Assembly (NCBI GenBank): GCA_025454375.1
Contig: JALOOO010000006.1
Span: forward strand, 1 to 52,296
DNA: 52,296 nt
Source: Leptolyngbya sp. Prado105
Lineage (GTDB): Bacteria; Cyanobacteriota; Cyanobacteriia; Leptolyngbyales; Leptolyngbyaceae
Reading direction: 5' to 3'
The notes under the pieces were generated by a model that was not told where the DNA came from, searched no databases, and saw nothing but the letters and a program-made list of their open reading frames with translations. The number at the start of each line of letters is the position of its first letter. The first letter of the stretch is position 1. This document shows positions 50,651-52,296 of this stretch, piece after piece. The translations under genes and the position numbers were made by a program.

Positions 50651-52102
50651 TCAGTAGAGTTTGACGGTTGGAATTCCATATAGTGGGAGACTACTGATAA
50701 AGGGACGCTGTAACTGAACCAGTTGCTGCTGCCCTAGAATGCTGAGGAGTGCAATCGCAAGGCAGCCTAAACCGACTTGCAGCGGCAAGAGTAAGAGTGC
50801 AATGATCCCCAAAACAACAGCCGCGATCGCAACCCATTGACAAACTTTCTGAGCCTTCACCATCCATTCGACTGCGCGGCGACAATCAGGGCATAGTTTA
50901 GTGTGTCGATGCCAGCGATCGTAGAGTTGGTCATCGCTAAGCGTTTCCTGCCTTTCAGAATAGAGCGTATTGAACGCAGGGGTTCCGCCGCCAAATCGAT
51001 TCAGCCAAGTTTTCAAAGCCAAAATTCCTTGATCAGCAGGACTGGGAAGAAAGAATTTTCGCTCTGTCGTTGCTTCGTTCTGTGTTTGGGCGTACATGGC
51101 TGCTAGATCCTGATCACCGATTCTATATACCATAAGATGTGGTAGCCCAATTCGCAAATCACGAGGTAACAATGCCAAAAATAGCTTAATCGCTTGTTGA
51201 GCCAGATTGAATGAGGAAGTAGCAGGCGCATCTATCAAGAACTTTCCAATATATCGGCAATGTCCTGGGGCTGTTGGAACAAAATAGATTTGAAAAGTCT
51301 GGGTAGCACCTGTGGGTAAGCGATACTGAGCGACGGTTGCACAGGGCGGGCGGAACGATCGCGTCGCTTCCATTCCTTGATTGGAGAGATTGTATCCGCC
51401 ATGTTTGAGAACAAAACCACCTTCGGCACTAATCTCGCCAACCAGTTCAAAGCCGTCCATTGGAATCGCGGACGCAGGTGAAAAAGCTCCAACTCCTTCA
51501 TGCAAAAACTGAGCATGAGACGGATCAAAGTTACTTTCGATCGAAACCGTATAGCCGACCGGAACCTCGACCATATACCAATCGGACTTAGCCCATTGCG
51601 GACTCGGATCGCTCAACATTGCGGGCTGCTTTTGCTGACATTCTTCCCAGGCGGCTGAACTATGATCGAGCCAAACCCAAAGCAATCCATGCTCAACTTG
51701 AGTCGGATAAGTGTTGACTTGAGCGCGAACATTGCGACAAGCGGAGGATTGAGCGTCTGAATCAGCTATCATCGGAATTTTTACACACTGTCCACTGAGG
51801 TCGAAGCACCAACCATGTTGACGACAAGCAAGGGTTCCATTTGGCTGAATCTTACCCAGAGAAAGCTGGGTTAATTTATGAGGACAAACATCATCCATGA
51901 CTGCCCACTGCCCATCATATTGCCAGACCACTAGCTTCTTACCTAATACAGCGATCGTAGTAGGACAAGAACTATCCAAATAGGTCAATGGGCTAACGGG
52001 ATACCATTGTTTCAGCCAGTTGAACTGCTGCCCTACTACGGATTGTGACTCTAAATCGCCTGACGGGTTTGGCTGGTTCACTTCTACAGTCATAATCGAC
52101 AT
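50651..52102 (-). CDS. Rieske non-haem iron oxygenase, PaO/TIC55-like
   Basis: A 483-residue protein. The Rieske cluster ligands are CPHKLTQLSLG (Cys, His) and CRQHGWCFD (Cys, His). The mononuclear iron site is in NFDPSHAQFLHEG. Near the C-terminus a Cys-x2-Cys (LCPDCRRAVEW) precedes a membrane hairpin (WVAIAAVVLGIIALLLLPLQ then VGLGCLAIALLSILG), an arrangement typical of the pheophorbide a oxygenase/TIC55/PTC52 family. These act on chlorophyll-derived tetrapyrroles or similar ring compounds at membranes. The start may be ATG 52102 or 52093. It is the first gene of the four-gene minus-strand unit. Confidence 0.9.
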   Translation of the reverse strand: MSIMTVEVNQPNPSGDLESQSVVGQQFNWLKQWYPVSPLTYLDSSCPTTIAVLGKKLVVWQYDGQWAVMDDVCPHKLTQLSLGKIQPNGTLACRQHGWCFDLSGQCVKIPMIADSDAQSSACRNVRAQVNTYPTQVEHGLLWVWLDHSSAAWEECQQKQPAMLSDPSPQWAKSDWYMVEVPVGYTVSIESNFDPSHAQFLHEGVGAFSPASAIPMDGFELVGEISAEGGFVLKHGGYNLSNQGMEATRSFRPPCATVAQYRLPTGATQTFQIYFVPTAPGHCRYIGKFLIDAPATSSFNLAQQAIKLFLALLPRDLRIGLPHLMVYRIGDQDLAAMYAQTQNEATTERKFFLPSPADQGILALKTWLNRFGGGTPAFNTLYSERQETLSDDQLYDRWHRHTKLCPDCRRAVEWMVKAQKVCQWVAIAAVVLGIIALLLLPLQVGLGCLAIALLSILGQQQLVQLQRPFISSLPLYGIPTVKLY

Positions 52103-52151
52103 CTGCTTGTTTAACTCTAATCATGCCTCGTTGCTAAAGATTTTACAATCT

Positions 52152-52177
52152 ATAAATCTCATATCAAATCTCATGTT
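52152..52177. repeat. Dispersed repeat copy 2
   Basis: The partner of 44620-44645 (25 of 26 bases). It lies 50 bases upstream of the Rieske gene start. I see no gene in 52103-52296. Confidence 0.55.
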
Positions 52178-52296
52178 CTGCCCATCAACGATTCAGGTCA
52201 GCAGTGCTTAAGATCACCCGTGTTGCCAATCCCGATCGAATTTGCTTGAATCACCAAGGATGCTTTCTCCGATCGCGGCATTCGCTCAATTCGATA

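Overview
The window looks like chromosomal DNA of a cyanobacterium, probably a filamentous Leptolyngbya/Nostoc-like lineage. The evidence is dense HIP1-type palindromes (GCGATCGC, e.g. 330-337 and 2102-2109), an xisH/xisI pair, several filamentous-haemagglutinin (TpsA-like) proteins of cyanobacterial type, CHAT-CHASE2 and DUF1822 proteins, NHLP-type peptide export with GG-leader peptides, and a PaO/TIC55-like Rieske oxygenase. I see no rRNA, tRNA or CRISPR array. All family names come from motif reading, not database searches.

Layout. (1) 1-2325: a TpsA-like gene truncated by the window edge, then xisHI, with xisH broken by a one-base frameshift. (2) 2298-13964 (minus): a compact six-gene unit, in transcription order sigma-like regulator, DUF1822 protein, CHAT-CHASE2 membrane protein, DUF928-like secreted protein and two TpsA-like exoproteins. 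Gaps are mostly under 10 bp or overlaps. It reads as a regulator plus caspase-like sensor coupled to surface proteins. (3) 14165-17335 (minus): a sensor with a haem-type CxxCH and a HAMP domain, a MinD/ParA-like ATPase and a subtilisin. (4) 17541-26477 (plus, divergent from 3): three paralogous GG-leader peptides, a terminator, an Arg-rich fourth GG-leader peptide, a protein with two degenerate cNMP-type domains, an HlyD-type secretion protein and two NHLP ABC transporters, one with a C39 leader peptidase. This is a complete peptide production and export locus. (5) 26623-28060: a TnpB-only IS605-type element.

(6) 28188-36758: a glutathione-reductase-like enzyme, an arsR-pstSCAB operon (minus) with an SmtB/ArsR-type palindrome and a Pho-box-like repeat upstream of arsR, and a hybrid histidine kinase translationally coupled to a small XRE regulator. 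(7) 36759-45775: a repeat-rich accessory region. It holds a possible MITE, a truncated peptidoglycan-binding ORF, TRAP transporter genes (TakP-like), an AzgA-like purine permease, a pentapeptide-repeat protein, a new 59-residue ORF, a single-SLH protein, a Nif11-like remnant and a TPR protein. Duplicated flanking modules occur around the small genes. (8) 45776-52102: another TpsA-like protein, convergent with a four-gene operon (Rieske oxygenase, FAD monooxygenase, BASS transporter, NTF2-like protein).

How the parts fit: regions 2, 4 and 8 are surface or secretion functions. Region 6 is phosphate acquisition, apparently under a metalloid-type repressor as well as Pho control. Region 7 looks like a site of repeated small-gene duplication and decay.
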